A stretch of 64,000 nucleotides of DNA from JAENVU01 sp038250905 (GTDB lineage: Bacteria > Actinomycetota > Acidimicrobiia > IMCC26256 > JAENVU01), in the NCBI GenBank assembly GCA_038250905.1, contig JBBSBV010000001.1, positions 62,001-126,000 on the forward strand. Reading direction: 5' to 3'. The position numbers were made by a program, and so were the translations under genes. Below the pieces are notes generated by a model. The model was not told the origin of the DNA. It worked only from the letters and a program-made list of their open reading frames with translations, and ran no database searches. Shown one piece after another: positions 26,017 through 34,934 of the stretch. How positions within the stretch are numbered: position 1 is the stretch's first letter; the number at the start of each line of letters is the position of its first letter.

Positions 26017-26538
26017 TCAGTCGATCCGGCGGAGCAGTTCCCTGAACCGGGCGCCGTTCTCCACGTACTGGCGGGCCCCGACACGGATCATCATCTCGGG
26101 CTCGACCGCGTCGAGGCGCAGCTTCGCCGGTACGCCGAGGGCCTGGGCCCGACTCGGGACCACCATGTCGTTCGGCACGAGCGCCGCCGCCCCCACCAGC
26201 GCCTCGTCCTCCACCACGGCCCGGTGCAGCACGACGGACCCCGACCCCACCAGCACGCCGTTGCCGATCCGGCAGCACTCCATGTGCACCAGGTGACCGA
26301 TCACGCAGTCGTCGCCGATGAACGTGGGGTGGAGCAGCGTCGAGTGGATAACGCTGCCGTCCTGGATACTCGTACGGGCGCCGACCGTGATGCGGCCGTA
26401 GTCGCCGCGCAGCACCGCACGCGGCCAGATCGTCGACTCCGGACCGATGACGACATCGCCGATCACCGTCGCGTCGGGATGGACGTATGCGGTCGGGTCG
26501 ATCTGGGGTACGAGGTCGCCGAGGGCGTAGATGGCCAT
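26017..26538 (-). CDS. Gamma carbonic anhydrase family protein
   Basis: 173 residues from ATG 26538. Hexapeptide repeats (ATVIGDVVIGPESTIWPRAVLRGD) form a left-handed beta-helix of the YrdA/PaaY/Cam type. Metal-site candidates are H65 and the GHLVHME stretch (H82, H85). In archetypal Cam-type enzymes the last two His are five apart; here they are three apart, so carbonic anhydrase activity is uncertain. Such genes often accompany acyl-CoA metabolism as PaaY-like thioesterases. TATCCT (plus 26547-26552) lies 8 bases upstream with no Shine-Dalgarno. Confidence 0.82.
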   Translation of the reverse strand: MAIYALGDLVPQIDPTAYVHPDATVIGDVVIGPESTIWPRAVLRGDYGRITVGARTSIQDGSVIHSTLLHPTFIGDDCVIGHLVHMECCRIGNGVLVGSGSVVLHRAVVEDEALVGAAALVPNDMVVPSRAQALGVPAKLRLDAVEPEMMIRVGARQYVENGARFRELLRRID

Positions 26539-26546
26539 GGGCGCGG

Positions 26547-26603
26547 AGGATACGCGCCCTCGCGGCCGGACGGGGGCCGTCAGGCGGGGGCCTCCGCTAC
26601 GGT
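26547..26603. promoter_or_regulatory. Divergent leaderless -10 pair
   Basis: Minus strand TATCCT (26547-26552) is 8 bases from ATG 26538; plus strand TACGGT (26598-26603) is 7 bases from ATG 26611. Neither gene has a ribosome-binding site. Confidence 0.45.
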
Positions 26604-26610
26604 TTTGCCC

Positions 26611-27423
26611 ATGCTCACCGCCGCGCAGATCACGGGTCACCTCGACGCGATCGCGCGGGACGGCTACACAATCGTCGAAGGTGCGATCCCGTCCGACCTG
26701 CTCGACGCGCTCACCGCGGACCTCGAACGGCTCGAACAGGTCTACGAGATCGTGCCCTCCCCCAACGTGTTCGAAGGCGCCAACACGCTGCGCGTGTACA
26801 ACCTCCTCGCGTTGAGTCGGGTGTGGCAGGACGTACCGGTCCACGACCACGTCCTCCCGATCGTCGAGGGCGTCCTCGACCGAGGCTGTCTGATCTCGTC
26901 CTTGTCGTCGATCCGCATCCGCGCCGGCGAGACCGCGCAACCGATCCACGCCGACGACCAGCTGATGCCCCTCGCGAAACCCCACGCGCCCACGGTGTGC
27001 AACTCGATGTGGGCCCTCACCGATTTCACCGCCGCCAACGGGGCCACCCGCATCATCCCCGGGACCCACCTGGCCGACCACTCACCGAACTACGGCGAGG
27101 ACTACGAGTCGATCGCGGCCGAGATGCCGCGCGGCAGCGTGCTCATCTGGCACGGGTCGTTGTGGCACGGCGGGGGCGCCAACACGACCGCCGACGATCG
27201 CATCGGCATCGCGATGAACTACTGCGCCGGTTGGGTGCGCCAACAGGAGAACCAGCAGCTCGGCATCCCGATCGAGACCGCCCGCACGTTCTCCCCCCGC
27301 CTACGCGAGCTCACCGGCTACGGCGTCTACAACATGCTGATCGGCCACATCAACAAGCACAGTCCGGTCGAGATCCTCGACGCGGCACCGGGCGCGATCC
27401 CCATGGTGTGGGATGCGGTCTGA
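26611..27423 (+). CDS. Phytanoyl-CoA dioxygenase (PhyH) family protein
   Basis: 270 residues from ATG 26611. Fe(II)/2-oxoglutarate dioxygenase fold with the metal triad H113-x-D115 (PIHADD) and distal H186 (WHGGGAN); the ATRIIPGTH stretch just before is typical of PhyH. It would hydroxylate an organic substrate using 2-oxoglutarate and oxygen; the substrate range of bacterial PhyH proteins is broad. TACGGT 7 bases upstream suggests a leaderless transcript. The CDF transporter gene follows 21 bases later on the same strand. Confidence 0.88.
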   Translation: MLTAAQITGHLDAIARDGYTIVEGAIPSDLLDALTADLERLEQVYEIVPSPNVFEGANTLRVYNLLALSRVWQDVPVHDHVLPIVEGVLDRGCLISSLSSIRIRAGETAQPIHADDQLMPLAKPHAPTVCNSMWALTDFTAANGATRIIPGTHLADHSPNYGEDYESIAAEMPRGSVLIWHGSLWHGGGANTTADDRIGIAMNYCAGWVRQQENQQLGIPIETARTFSPRLRELTGYGVYNMLIGHINKHSPVEILDAAPGAIPMVWDAV

Positions 27424-27444
27424 TCCCATGATCCGTCCCCGCGC

Positions 27445-28365
27445 ATGAACGAAGGCTCCCGGCGGGCGATCTTCGCCGCCCTCGCCGCGAACCTCGGGAT
27501 CGCGATCTCGAAAGTCGCCGCCGCCATCGTCACCGGCTCGGCGTCGATGCTGGCCGAGGCGATCCACTCCTTCGCCGACACCGGCAACCAGGGACTCCTG
27601 TTCTTCGGTGGGCGTCGGGCCCGACGACCGGCCGACGACCGCCACCAGTTCGGCCACGGCGCCGAGCGGTACTTCTGGGCCTTCGTCGTCGCGCTGGTGC
27701 TCTTCTCCCTCGGTTCCCTGTTCTCGTTGTACGAAGGCGTCCAGAAACTCCGGACACCGCACCCGGTCGAGAGTCCGGCGGTCGCGTTCGTCGTGCTCGG
27801 GCTGGCCGTGATCCTGGAGTCCTTCTCCCTGCGTACTGCGGCCAAGGAGGCCGAGGGCCAACACCCCGACGGATGGCGCGCCTTCATCCGCCGCACCAAG
27901 AACCCCGAACTCCCGGTCGTGCTGCTCGAGGACACCGGTGCCTTGGCCGGCCTCGCCCTCGCGCTCCTCGGCCTCGGCCTCGCGGTCGTCACCGACGAAC
28001 CCCGGTACGACGCCATCGGGTCGCTCGCGATCGGGTTGCTCCTCGGCTCGATCGCGATCGTGCTGGCAGTAGAGATGAAGAGTCTGCTCATCGGCGAGAG
28101 TGCCGGGCTCGCCGAGCAACTCCTGATCGTCGACACCATCGCCAGCAGCCCCGAGGTCCGCAGCCTGATCCACCTCCGCACCATGCACCTGGGCCCGGAG
28201 GAGGTGCTGGTCGCCGCCAAGGTCGACTTCGCCGTGGACGGCACCGCCGAGCTCGGCCTCGCCATCGACACGGTGGAGGCCCGACTGCGCGCCGCGGTGC
28301 CCACAGCGACCCTGATCTACCTGGAGCCCGACCTCGATCGACGGCTCGCCCGACCCGAACCTTGA
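27445..28365 (+). CDS. Cation diffusion facilitator (CDF) transporter
   Basis: 306 residues. Six hydrophobic segments; transmembrane segment 2 carries HSFAD (H41, D45) and segment 5 carries LLEDTGAL, the positions of the CDF transport-site residues. The usual second HxxxD is ExxxG-like here, so metal specificity may differ from zinc; ED in that position is seen in other CDF subclasses. A C-terminal cytoplasmic domain (about 215-300) follows. Proton-coupled export of divalent metal from the cytosol is expected. It converges with the DUF35 gene. Confidence 0.88.
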   Translation: MNEGSRRAIFAALAANLGIAISKVAAAIVTGSASMLAEAIHSFADTGNQGLLFFGGRRARRPADDRHQFGHGAERYFWAFVVALVLFSLGSLFSLYEGVQKLRTPHPVESPAVAFVVLGLAVILESFSLRTAAKEAEGQHPDGWRAFIRRTKNPELPVVLLEDTGALAGLALALLGLGLAVVTDEPRYDAIGSLAIGLLLGSIAIVLAVEMKSLLIGESAGLAEQLLIVDTIASSPEVRSLIHLRTMHLGPEEVLVAAKVDFAVDGTAELGLAIDTVEARLRAAVPTATLIYLEPDLDRRLARPEP

Positions 28366-28369
28366 CCGG

Positions 28370-28798
28370 TCACTCCGGCGCGAAGTCCACCAGCGCCACG
28401 GTGTCCGAGCGATGGTCGAGCACGACCCGGACCGGGAGATCGAGCCGGAGTTCGCTCGGCGCCAGTTCGAGCAGGTTGCCCACCACGCGCGGGCCCTCGT
28501 CCAACTCGACCACGACGATCGCGTAGGGCAACGCCGCCGCGAACGCAGGGTCCACCGGCCGATGGGTGACGGTCCAGGTGAACACCCGGCCACGCCCACC
28601 CGATGCCTGCCAGCTCCATTCCGCCGATCCGCACGCGGCACACAGGATCCGCGGCGGGTGCCGCCACGTGCCACAACCATCGCACCGTTGGAGGTGCAGC
28701 ACCCCGGTCGCCGCGGCCTGCGCGTAGAACTCGGCCCCCAACCCATCGGCCGCGGGCAACATCCGATCCGGCGGCGGGAGCATCATCGGTCCACTCAT
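28370..28798 (-). CDS. DUF35 / Zn-ribbon OB-fold protein (ChsH2-C-like)
   Basis: 142 residues from ATG 28798, overlapping the thiolase-like stop (ATGA). Zinc ribbon C39-x2-C42 and C53-x2-C56, then an OB fold (RGRVFTWTVTH, YAIVVVELDEG). DUF35 proteins bind acyl-CoA-handling thiolase-like partners; in steroid degraders the DUF35 part of ChsH2 forms a retro-aldolase with Ltp2. Immediate coupling to a thiolase-like gene supports such a two-subunit enzyme here. Last gene of a four-gene operon. Confidence 0.88.
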   Translation of the reverse strand: MSGPMMLPPPDRMLPAADGLGAEFYAQAAATGVLHLQRCDGCGTWRHPPRILCAACGSAEWSWQASGGRGRVFTWTVTHRPVDPAFAAALPYAIVVVELDEGPRVVGNLLELAPSELRLDLPVRVVLDHRSDTVALVDFAPE

Positions 28799-29967
28799 CG
28801 GTCCACCCCCAGGATGGCGAGGCTGCCGTCGCCGAAATCGCCCCAGCCGGTCACCAGTCCGATCTCGGCGTCGGGCACCTGCAGCGAGGCCTGGCCCCGC
28901 AGTTGGCGCACCGCCTCCACGACGTGGTTCATCCCCCACATGTGGCCCTGGGACAGCAACCCGCCGTGGGTGTTGGTCGGCAGCGCGCCGTCGATCCCGA
29001 GCCGGCCCTCGCGCACAAACGCGCCGGCCTCGCCGCGGGCACAGAAGCCGAGCGCCTCGAGTTGGAGCAGCACCACGTAGGTGAAGCAGTCGTAGATCTC
29101 GGCGAAGTCCATGTCGCCGGGGCCGACACCGGCCATGGCGAACGCACGCGGTGCCGCGTCGGTGAGCCCGATACGGAACGGGTCCAGCCGATTCGGGATG
29201 TCGTCGGCCGGCGACGGGTGCCCCTCGCCCACCCCGAGGATCACGGCGGGCGGCTGGGCGAGGTCCCGGGCTCGTTCGGCCGAGGTCACCACCACCGCGG
29301 CCGCGCAGTCGGTCTCGACACAGCAGTCGAACAACCGGAACGGCTCGCTCACCCACGGACTCGCGAGGTAGTCGTCCATCGTGAGTTCCCGGCCGCGCAT
29401 GAGGGCCTTCGGGTGGTGCTGGGCGTGACGCCGGAACGCCAGTGCGACTTCACCGGTGTCGGTCGGCAACGTGCCGTAGAGCTGCTGGTGCCGGGTGGCG
29501 ATCCAGCCGTAGAACTGGGCCGCCGACCGGGCGCCGTAGGGAAGGTAGAAGTCGACGAGCACATCGGCCACCGCGTTGGCATCCAGCCCCCGGCGCGGCA
29601 CGCGCTGGCCCGGCCGGTGCCGGAACGCCGAGTATCCGTTCCAGCCCACCACCACCAGCACCGTGGTGGCGACCCCGGTCGCGACCGCGATCGCAGCGTT
29701 CTGGACTGCCGCCACCGACGACGCGCCGCCCATGTGGACGGTGGCCGAGTACGCCACGGACGGGATCCCGAGGTTTGCGGCCAACTCCTCCACCGTCACG
29801 TAACCCGGCGGTGGCACCACGCCGTCGATGTCCGCGGTGGTCAGACCGGCGTCGGCGATCGCCTCCTGCGCGACCGTCAACATCATCTCGACGGGCAACG
29901 CGTCCGCGCCCCGGAGGTATTCGGTTTCGGCCACCCCGACGATCGAGGCGGCGCCGCTGAGCTTCAC
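28795..29967 (-). CDS. Thiolase-like / lipid-transfer-type protein lacking the nucleophilic Cys
   Basis: 390 residues from GTG 29967. Thiolase fold (VGVAETEYLRG start, NTHGGLLSQGHMWGMNH end, as in SCP-x/Ltp proteins). Where thiolases have the reactive Cys, the sequence is MGGASSVAAVQ (79-89), so A82-S83 replaces it; it cannot act as a classical thiolase. Ltp2-type retro-aldolases also lack it and work with a DUF35 partner, which is encoded next with an ATGA overlap. Aldol cleavage of a beta-hydroxyacyl-CoA is the best guess. Its GTG overlaps the PIG-L stop. Confidence 0.85.
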   Translation of the reverse strand: MKLSGAASIVGVAETEYLRGADALPVEMMLTVAQEAIADAGLTTADIDGVVPPPGYVTVEELAANLGIPSVAYSATVHMGGASSVAAVQNAAIAVATGVATTVLVVVGWNGYSAFRHRPGQRVPRRGLDANAVADVLVDFYLPYGARSAAQFYGWIATRHQQLYGTLPTDTGEVALAFRRHAQHHPKALMRGRELTMDDYLASPWVSEPFRLFDCCVETDCAAAVVVTSAERARDLAQPPAVILGVGEGHPSPADDIPNRLDPFRIGLTDAAPRAFAMAGVGPGDMDFAEIYDCFTYVVLLQLEALGFCARGEAGAFVREGRLGIDGALPTNTHGGLLSQGHMWGMNHVVEAVRQLRGQASLQVPDAEIGLVTGWGDFGDGSLAILGVDR

Positions 29968-30686
29968 AGGCCGATGACCTCGAACCGTACGGCGTAGGCG
30001 ACACCGGCCGCCGCGCCCGCCTGGGCCGCGTGCTCGCGCAGGAAAGCGTCGGGATCGCCCATCCCGCCGTCGCCGAGCCCAGCCAGGTACTGCCGGTGGG
30101 CCTGCAGCGACTCGATGCCCCGGTCGATCGTGTCGGTGACGTCGACGTAGTGCGGAGTGCCGGGCGACTCGTTGACGAACACCCGGTGCACGCCGCCCCA
30201 CGGCTCCCAGCCCTCCTCCAACAGTTCGGGGAAGACCCAACGGTTCCCGGCGTCGCGCGCCGCGTCGACCGCAGCCTCGCCGACCGAGCGATGGTCCGCC
30301 ATGTTGAGCCCGCCGAAGGACCACCGATCCGCGTAGTTGCCGAGCACCAGTACCTCGGGCTTGAAACGCCGGATCTGGCGGGCGATGTCGCGTCGCAACG
30401 CCAACGTGGCCTGCACGATCCCGTCCTGGAAACCGAGGAACTCCACCGTGTCGACGCCCACCGCGGCCGCGCCTTCTCGTTCCTCGTCCATCCGCAGTGG
30501 GCCGGCGGTCGCGGGGTCCATGCCGTCGATGCCGGCCTCGCCCGCCGTGGCGAGCACGTAGCCGACCCAGCGACCCTGCGCGGTCCAACGGGCGATCGCG
30601 CTCGCGGCGCCGTACTCGAGGTCGTCGGGATGCGCGACGACGGCGAGCGCCCGCGACCAGTCTTCGGGCACCCACTCGGTAGTCAT
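29964..30686 (-). CDS. PIG-L family deacetylase
   Basis: 240 residues from ATG 30686, which overlaps the upstream stop (ATGA). The zinc motif AHPDD plus a later ADH (in NMADHRSVGEAA) defines the PIG-L/MshB/LmbE fold. Family members remove N-acetyl groups from amino sugars such as GlcNAc-inositol (mycothiol pathway) or from small natural products. The operon context (serine hydrolase, thiolase-like, DUF35) points to a catabolic or small-molecule role rather than to mycothiol. Confidence 0.88.
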   Translation of the reverse strand: MTTEWVPEDWSRALAVVAHPDDLEYGAASAIARWTAQGRWVGYVLATAGEAGIDGMDPATAGPLRMDEEREGAAAVGVDTVEFLGFQDGIVQATLALRRDIARQIRRFKPEVLVLGNYADRWSFGGLNMADHRSVGEAAVDAARDAGNRWVFPELLEEGWEPWGGVHRVFVNESPGTPHYVDVTDTIDRGIESLQAHRQYLAGLGDGGMGDPDAFLREHAAQAGAAAGVAYAVRFEVIGL

Positions 30687-31747
30687 CGGGCGGCCGCCGC
30701 GAACGCCTCGACGATGCGGGCCCGCCACGAGAACAAGTCGGGTCCGTGCGCGGCGTCGGTCCGACCGATGCGGACCACCACCAGATCCTGGGCGGGCGAC
30801 ACCAGGATCGACTGGCCCTCGTAGCCGTTCGCCCAGAAGGTCCCGTGTTCGTCATGGGTCACCCACCACTGCCAGCCGTAGCCGCGCCCGTCGGTGGGAT
30901 CGATCGACCGCAGCCGCCGGCCCGAATCGACCCAGCCCTCCGGGAGGATCCTCCTCCCGTCCCACATCCCGTCGCGGAGGTAGAGGTATCCGAACCGGGC
31001 GAAGTCCTCGGCCGTCGCGTGCACGTACGACGACGCGACCCACAGCCCCGCGGCATCCATCGTGGGCTCGGCCGTGGCCATCCCGATCGGAGCGAAGAGG
31101 CGATCACGCAGGAACTGGGCGTAGCGATCCCCCCGCCCCACGACGTCGGCGACGATGCCCGAGATCACGTTGGTGGTGCCGCTCGAATAGTTGAACCGCG
31201 TGTCGGGCGGAACCGCGAGCGGGCGACTGCGAGCGAACGCACCGACGTCGGCATTGCCCTCGCCGAAGAGCATGTCGATGACCTGGGAACCACCGACGTC
31301 GACGTAGTCCTCGTTCCACGCGAGACCGTCGCGCATCGCGAGGAGGTCGGGAAGGGTGATCGCGCTCCGTTCGTCGTCGCGCCACTCGGGGACGAGGCCG
31401 GCCTCGTCCAGCCGGAGCCGACCCTCACCCACGAGGATCCCGACGAGGGCGTGCAACATCGATTTCGCCATCGACCACGAGAGCAGCGGCGTGGTGCGAT
31501 CGACCGGGATCGCTTCGCCGACCCAGTTGGGCAGCGTATTGGCGTAACGCTCCGCGACGAGGGTGCCGTGGTGCACCACCAGCAGGGCGTAAGTGGTCTC
31601 GTAGCGAGGCTCTGTGAACATCTCGGCGACCAGGCCCTCGACATCCACTCCCGTGGGCGCGGGCCCACGGTTCCACTCGTCGGTCGGCCACGCGAGGCCA
31701 TCCGGCTGGGCCGGCAACGCGACGAGTGCGGAGTCGGATTCGATCAT
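30683..31747 (-). CDS. Serine hydrolase, beta-lactamase/class C family
   Basis: 354 residues. SxxK motif S92-M-A-K95, then YSSGTTN (YxN-like) and GYGWQWW/GYEGQ near the end match class C beta-lactamase-like esterases and D-alanyl-peptidases. No signal peptide is visible, so it is probably a cytosolic esterase or amidase. First gene of the four-gene minus-strand operon; all downstream junctions are 4-base overlaps. AAGGTGG lies about 5 bases before the ATG. It diverges from the carboxylesterase gene. Confidence 0.85.
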   Translation of the reverse strand: MIESDSALVALPAQPDGLAWPTDEWNRGPAPTGVDVEGLVAEMFTEPRYETTYALLVVHHGTLVAERYANTLPNWVGEAIPVDRTTPLLSWSMAKSMLHALVGILVGEGRLRLDEAGLVPEWRDDERSAITLPDLLAMRDGLAWNEDYVDVGGSQVIDMLFGEGNADVGAFARSRPLAVPPDTRFNYSSGTTNVISGIVADVVGRGDRYAQFLRDRLFAPIGMATAEPTMDAAGLWVASSYVHATAEDFARFGYLYLRDGMWDGRRILPEGWVDSGRRLRSIDPTDGRGYGWQWWVTHDEHGTFWANGYEGQSILVSPAQDLVVVRIGRTDAAHGPDLFSWRARIVEAFAAAAR

Positions 31748-31798
31748 GACGCCACCTTGTCACGCGGCCACCGGCCGCAGCACGTTCCGTCGGTCCAA

Positions 31799-31804
31799 TA
31801 TCCT
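31799..31804 (+). promoter_or_regulatory. -10 (TATCCT) of the carboxylesterase gene
   Basis: TATCCT lies about 40 bases before GTG 31845, which has its own AGGAG, so this is a leadered promoter, unlike many in the window. Confidence 0.35.
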
Positions 31805-31844
31805 CGGGCCTACCCGAACCACTCACCCCGACCCAGGAGTGCCC

Positions 31845-33338
31845 GTGGCTGCTGCCGAACCCACCGACGACCGGATCGCCGCCACGACCGGCGGGAAGGT
31901 ACGCGGGATCACGCGCGAAGGCATCTGCATCTTCCGGTCGATCCCGTACGCAGCACCCCCCGTCGGCGTCCGGCGATTCAAGCCACCCGTGCCGGTCGCG
32001 CCGTGGGACGGCGTCCGCGACGCCGTCCGCTTCGGTCCCGTGGCCCCGCAACTCCCGTCGCCGCTCGAGGCGATGTTCGGAGCTGCGGCACCGGTGTGCG
32101 ACGAGGCCGAGAGCCTGACCCTCTCGGTGTACACGCCGGCGCTGGACGACGCGAAGCGGCCGGTGATGTTCTGGATCCACGGCGGGGCGTTCGTGAACGG
32201 GACCGGAGGGTCATCGATCTACGACGGGCGTCGGTTCGCGCAGCACGGTGACGTGGTCGTGGTCAGCATCAACTACCGGCTCGGCGCATTCGGCTTCCTC
32301 CACCTCGACGACATCTTCGGGGCGGAGTTCGCCGGGTCCGGCAATGCCGGGATCCTCGACCAGGTGTGCGCGCTCGAGTGGGTCAGGGACAATATCGCCG
32401 ACTTCGGCGGTGACCCCGACCGGGTGACGATCTTCGGTGAGTCGGCCGGGGGTATGAGCGTCGGAACTCTGCTCGGACTTCCAGCGGCCCAGGGCCTCTA
32501 CTCGGGTGCCATCGCGCAGTCGGGCGGCGCCTCGTTCTGTGTCGGCGCAGCGCAGGCCACGGCCACGGCCCGCACGGTGCTCGCCGGGGCGGGGATCGAG
32601 ACCGTCGACCAACTGCGCGCGGCGCCGATGGACGCCATCCTCCAGGCCCAGAAGCTCATCTTCGCCGGCGGACTGCGGTCGGATCTGCCGTTCGTCCCTG
32701 TGGTCGACGGAAGCGTGCTCCCCCGCCGTCCGATCGACGCGGTCCGCGACGGTCTGGGCGCGGTGCCCACCATCGTCGGCACGAACCATGACGAGATGAC
32801 GATGTTCACGGCGCTCGACCTCGGGACCGGCACCATCGACGACGCCACCATCACCGCCGGTCTCACCGAGATGTTCGGCGACCGCGCCGCGGCGGTGGCG
32901 GCGGAGTACCACACGATCTATCCCGACGCGCCGGCGGCCGACATCGCCACCGCGATCGCCACCGACCGCGTGTTCCGTACGCCGGCGATCCGCCTGGCCG
33001 AGGCCGGCGTGGACACCCGGCCGACGTACATGTACCTCTTCACGTGGGAGTCGCCCGTGATGGGTGGCGCGCTCAGGAGTTGCCACGCGTTGGAGCTTCC
33101 GTTCGTGTGGGACGCGCTCGACCGGCCCGGGCTCTCGATGCTCACCGGCGACGCTCCCGGCCGCCAACCGCTCGCCGACGCGATGCACGCGGCGTGGATC
33201 CGCTTCGCCCGCACCGGTGACCCCGGCTGGCCCGCCTACGACCTCACCCGCCGCACCACCCAGCGTTTCGACACCACCGTCGAAACCCTCGACGACCCCA
33301 TGTCGGAACAACGCGAATTGTGGCAAGGCATCGGCTAG
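31845..33338 (+). CDS. Type-B carboxylesterase
   Basis: 497 residues from GTG 31845, preceded by AGGAG 5 bases away. Oxyanion motif HGGAF (112-116) and nucleophile elbow GESAGG (S200) are exact type-B signatures; the DNIADFGGDPDRVTIFGES stretch before it is diagnostic. Hydrolyses carboxylic esters or amides in the cytosol; no signal peptide. The neighbouring divergent serine hydrolase suggests an ester-degrading locus. It ends 55 bases before a convergent SDR gene. Confidence 0.9.
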   Translation: MAAAEPTDDRIAATTGGKVRGITREGICIFRSIPYAAPPVGVRRFKPPVPVAPWDGVRDAVRFGPVAPQLPSPLEAMFGAAAPVCDEAESLTLSVYTPALDDAKRPVMFWIHGGAFVNGTGGSSIYDGRRFAQHGDVVVVSINYRLGAFGFLHLDDIFGAEFAGSGNAGILDQVCALEWVRDNIADFGGDPDRVTIFGESAGGMSVGTLLGLPAAQGLYSGAIAQSGGASFCVGAAQATATARTVLAGAGIETVDQLRAAPMDAILQAQKLIFAGGLRSDLPFVPVVDGSVLPRRPIDAVRDGLGAVPTIVGTNHDEMTMFTALDLGTGTIDDATITAGLTEMFGDRAAAVAAEYHTIYPDAPAADIATAIATDRVFRTPAIRLAEAGVDTRPTYMYLFTWESPVMGGALRSCHALELPFVWDALDRPGLSMLTGDAPGRQPLADAMHAAWIRFARTGDPGWPAYDLTRRTTQRFDTTVETLDDPMSEQRELWQGIG

Positions 33339-33393
33339 GAGGAAGCGCGCCGGCGCGTTACCAGCGCCAGAACATCAGTGAGCGTACGGGTCG

Positions 33394-34146
33394 TCAGGTA
33401 GTTGCGCCGCCGTCCACGACGAGGGCGTGGCCGACCATGTAGCTGGCCGCGTCGGAGCAGAGCCAGACGATGGCCTCGGCGATCTCGTCGGGGGTACCGA
33501 GGCGGCCCAGTGGGACACCGGCCGTCATGGCCCGCTCCACCCGCTCGTCACCGCCCATGTAGCCCTCGAGCATCGGCGTCCGGACGGTTCCGGGACAGAC
33601 GCTGTTGATCCGCACACCGCGCGGTGCGCACTCGAGCGCCGCCGATTTCGTGAGGCCGACCACGCCGTGCTTGCTGGCCACGTACGCGGGCAACCCGGCG
33701 AAGCCGACCAACCCGGCACCGGATGCCACGTTGACGATGGCCCCGGCGCCGGCGGCGACCATGTGCGGCAGTTCGGCGCGCATCGAGAAGAACACACCGT
33801 CGAGATTGACGGCCATCGTCGCCCGCCACGCGTCGAGTGGATAGTCGACCACGCTCCCTGGCGTACCCGTGGTCCCTGCGTTGTTGACTGCGAAGTCGAG
33901 GGTTCCGAAGGCGTCGAGACAGGCGGCGACCATCGCCTCGCACGCGGCCGGGTCGGTCACGTCGGTCGCGACGAAGCGCGCCTCACCGCCGAGCGACTCC
34001 GCTTCGGCCACGACCGCCGCGCCCTGCTCGGCATCTCGGTCCGCGACCACGATGCGCTCGCCCCGGCGCGCGAACGCCAGCACCGTGGCGCGTCCCAGTC
34101 CGGAAGCGGCGCCGGTGACGACCCCAGCCCGTATTGGATCGGTCAC
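33394..34146 (-). CDS. SDR family oxidoreductase
   Basis: 250 residues from GTG 34146, which overlaps the upstream SDR stop (GTGA). Cofactor motif TGAASGLG (11-18), NNAG, and YVASK give a complete classical SDR; the end reads GHALVVDGGATT. The acidic residue after strand 2 (VVADRDAEQ) suggests NAD preference. Substrate unknown. It is third in an operon of small membrane protein, SDR, SDR; two consecutive dehydrogenases may act on successive intermediates. Confidence 0.9.
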   Translation of the reverse strand: MTDPIRAGVVTGAASGLGRATVLAFARRGERIVVADRDAEQGAAVVAEAESLGGEARFVATDVTDPAACEAMVAACLDAFGTLDFAVNNAGTTGTPGSVVDYPLDAWRATMAVNLDGVFFSMRAELPHMVAAGAGAIVNVASGAGLVGFAGLPAYVASKHGVVGLTKSAALECAPRGVRINSVCPGTVRTPMLEGYMGGDERVERAMTAGVPLGRLGTPDEIAEAIVWLCSDAASYMVGHALVVDGGATT

Positions 34147-34934
34147 CCGAAGTACTCCCCACCGTTCACGTCGAGCGTCTGGCCCGTGATCATGCGCGAC
34201 ATCCCCGAGGCGAAGAAGACGATCGACTCCGCGATGTCCTCCTGGGGCGGGATCTCGCCGAGCGGGATCTCGCGGGTGATCTCGGCGATGACCTCGTCCT
34301 GCGACAACCCGCGCGACGACGTCTGCCACTCCACGTACATCTGCACGTTCGGTCCCCAGATCCAACCTGGCACCACGGCGTTGACCCGGATGTGGTCGGC
34401 CGCGACCTCGGTGGCGAGCGACCGGGTGAGCGTGATCAGCGCGCTCTTGCTCGCGGCGTAGCCCGCTTCATCCGGACGGATCTTGCGCGCGCTCTGCGAT
34501 GCCACCATCACCACGCTGCCGCCGCCACCGGCCTTCATCGTCGGCAGGCAGGCGCGCGTCATGTTCACCGCGCCGTAGAAGTTGACCTCGAAGATCTTGC
34601 GCCACACGTCGAGATCGGCATCGCTGATCGACTGGAACGAGTCGCCGCGGAACGCGCTGTTGACGACGACGTCGATCGTCCCGAACTCCTCGACGGCACC
34701 GGCGGCGATCCGTTCGCAGTCGTCCGGCTTCGTGACGCTGCCCGGAATCGCCAACGCTCGACCACCGGCCGCCACGATCTCCGCCGCGACCTCGTCGAGT
34801 CGTTCTGCGTTGCGCGCCACGAGGACCACCGCCGCTCCCTCGCGGCCCAAGGCCAACGCGCTTGCTCGCCCGAGTCCCGGCCCGACACCGGTGACGACCG
34901 CAACCTTGCCCTCGACCAGACCGGCGCGCGTCAT
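34143..34934 (-). CDS. SDR family oxidoreductase with altered NNAG motif
   Basis: 263 residues from ATG 34934, overlapping the stop of the membrane-protein gene (ATGA). Cofactor motif TGVGPGLG (15-22) and YAASK are present, but the usual NNAG after strand 4 reads NSAFRG, a variation known in some SDRs of acyl-CoA pathways. The basic LVARNAERL after strand 2 suggests NADP. Ends in GQTLDVNGGEYFG. Coupled to the following SDR by GTGA. Confidence 0.88.
   Translation of the reverse strand: MTRAGLVEGKVAVVTGVGPGLGRASALALGREGAAVVLVARNAERLDEVAAEIVAAGGRALAIPGSVTKPDDCERIAAGAVEEFGTIDVVVNSAFRGDSFQSISDADLDVWRKIFEVNFYGAVNMTRACLPTMKAGGGGSVVMVASQSARKIRPDEAGYAASKSALITLTRSLATEVAADHIRVNAVVPGWIWGPNVQMYVEWQTSSRGLSQDEVIAEITREIPLGEIPPQEDIAESIVFFASGMSRMITGQTLDVNGGEYFG

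Noticed and set aside
33346..33357. CGCGCCGGCGCG palindrome between the carboxylesterase and SDR genes
   Set aside because: Twelve bases of pure GC palindrome without loop arise easily at this base composition; not claimed as terminator or operator.
33380..33396. ACGGGTCGTCAG resembling one half of the 3596 operator
   Set aside because: Only the spacer and right arm match; the left arm is absent, it lies between two convergent stops and includes the SDR stop codon.
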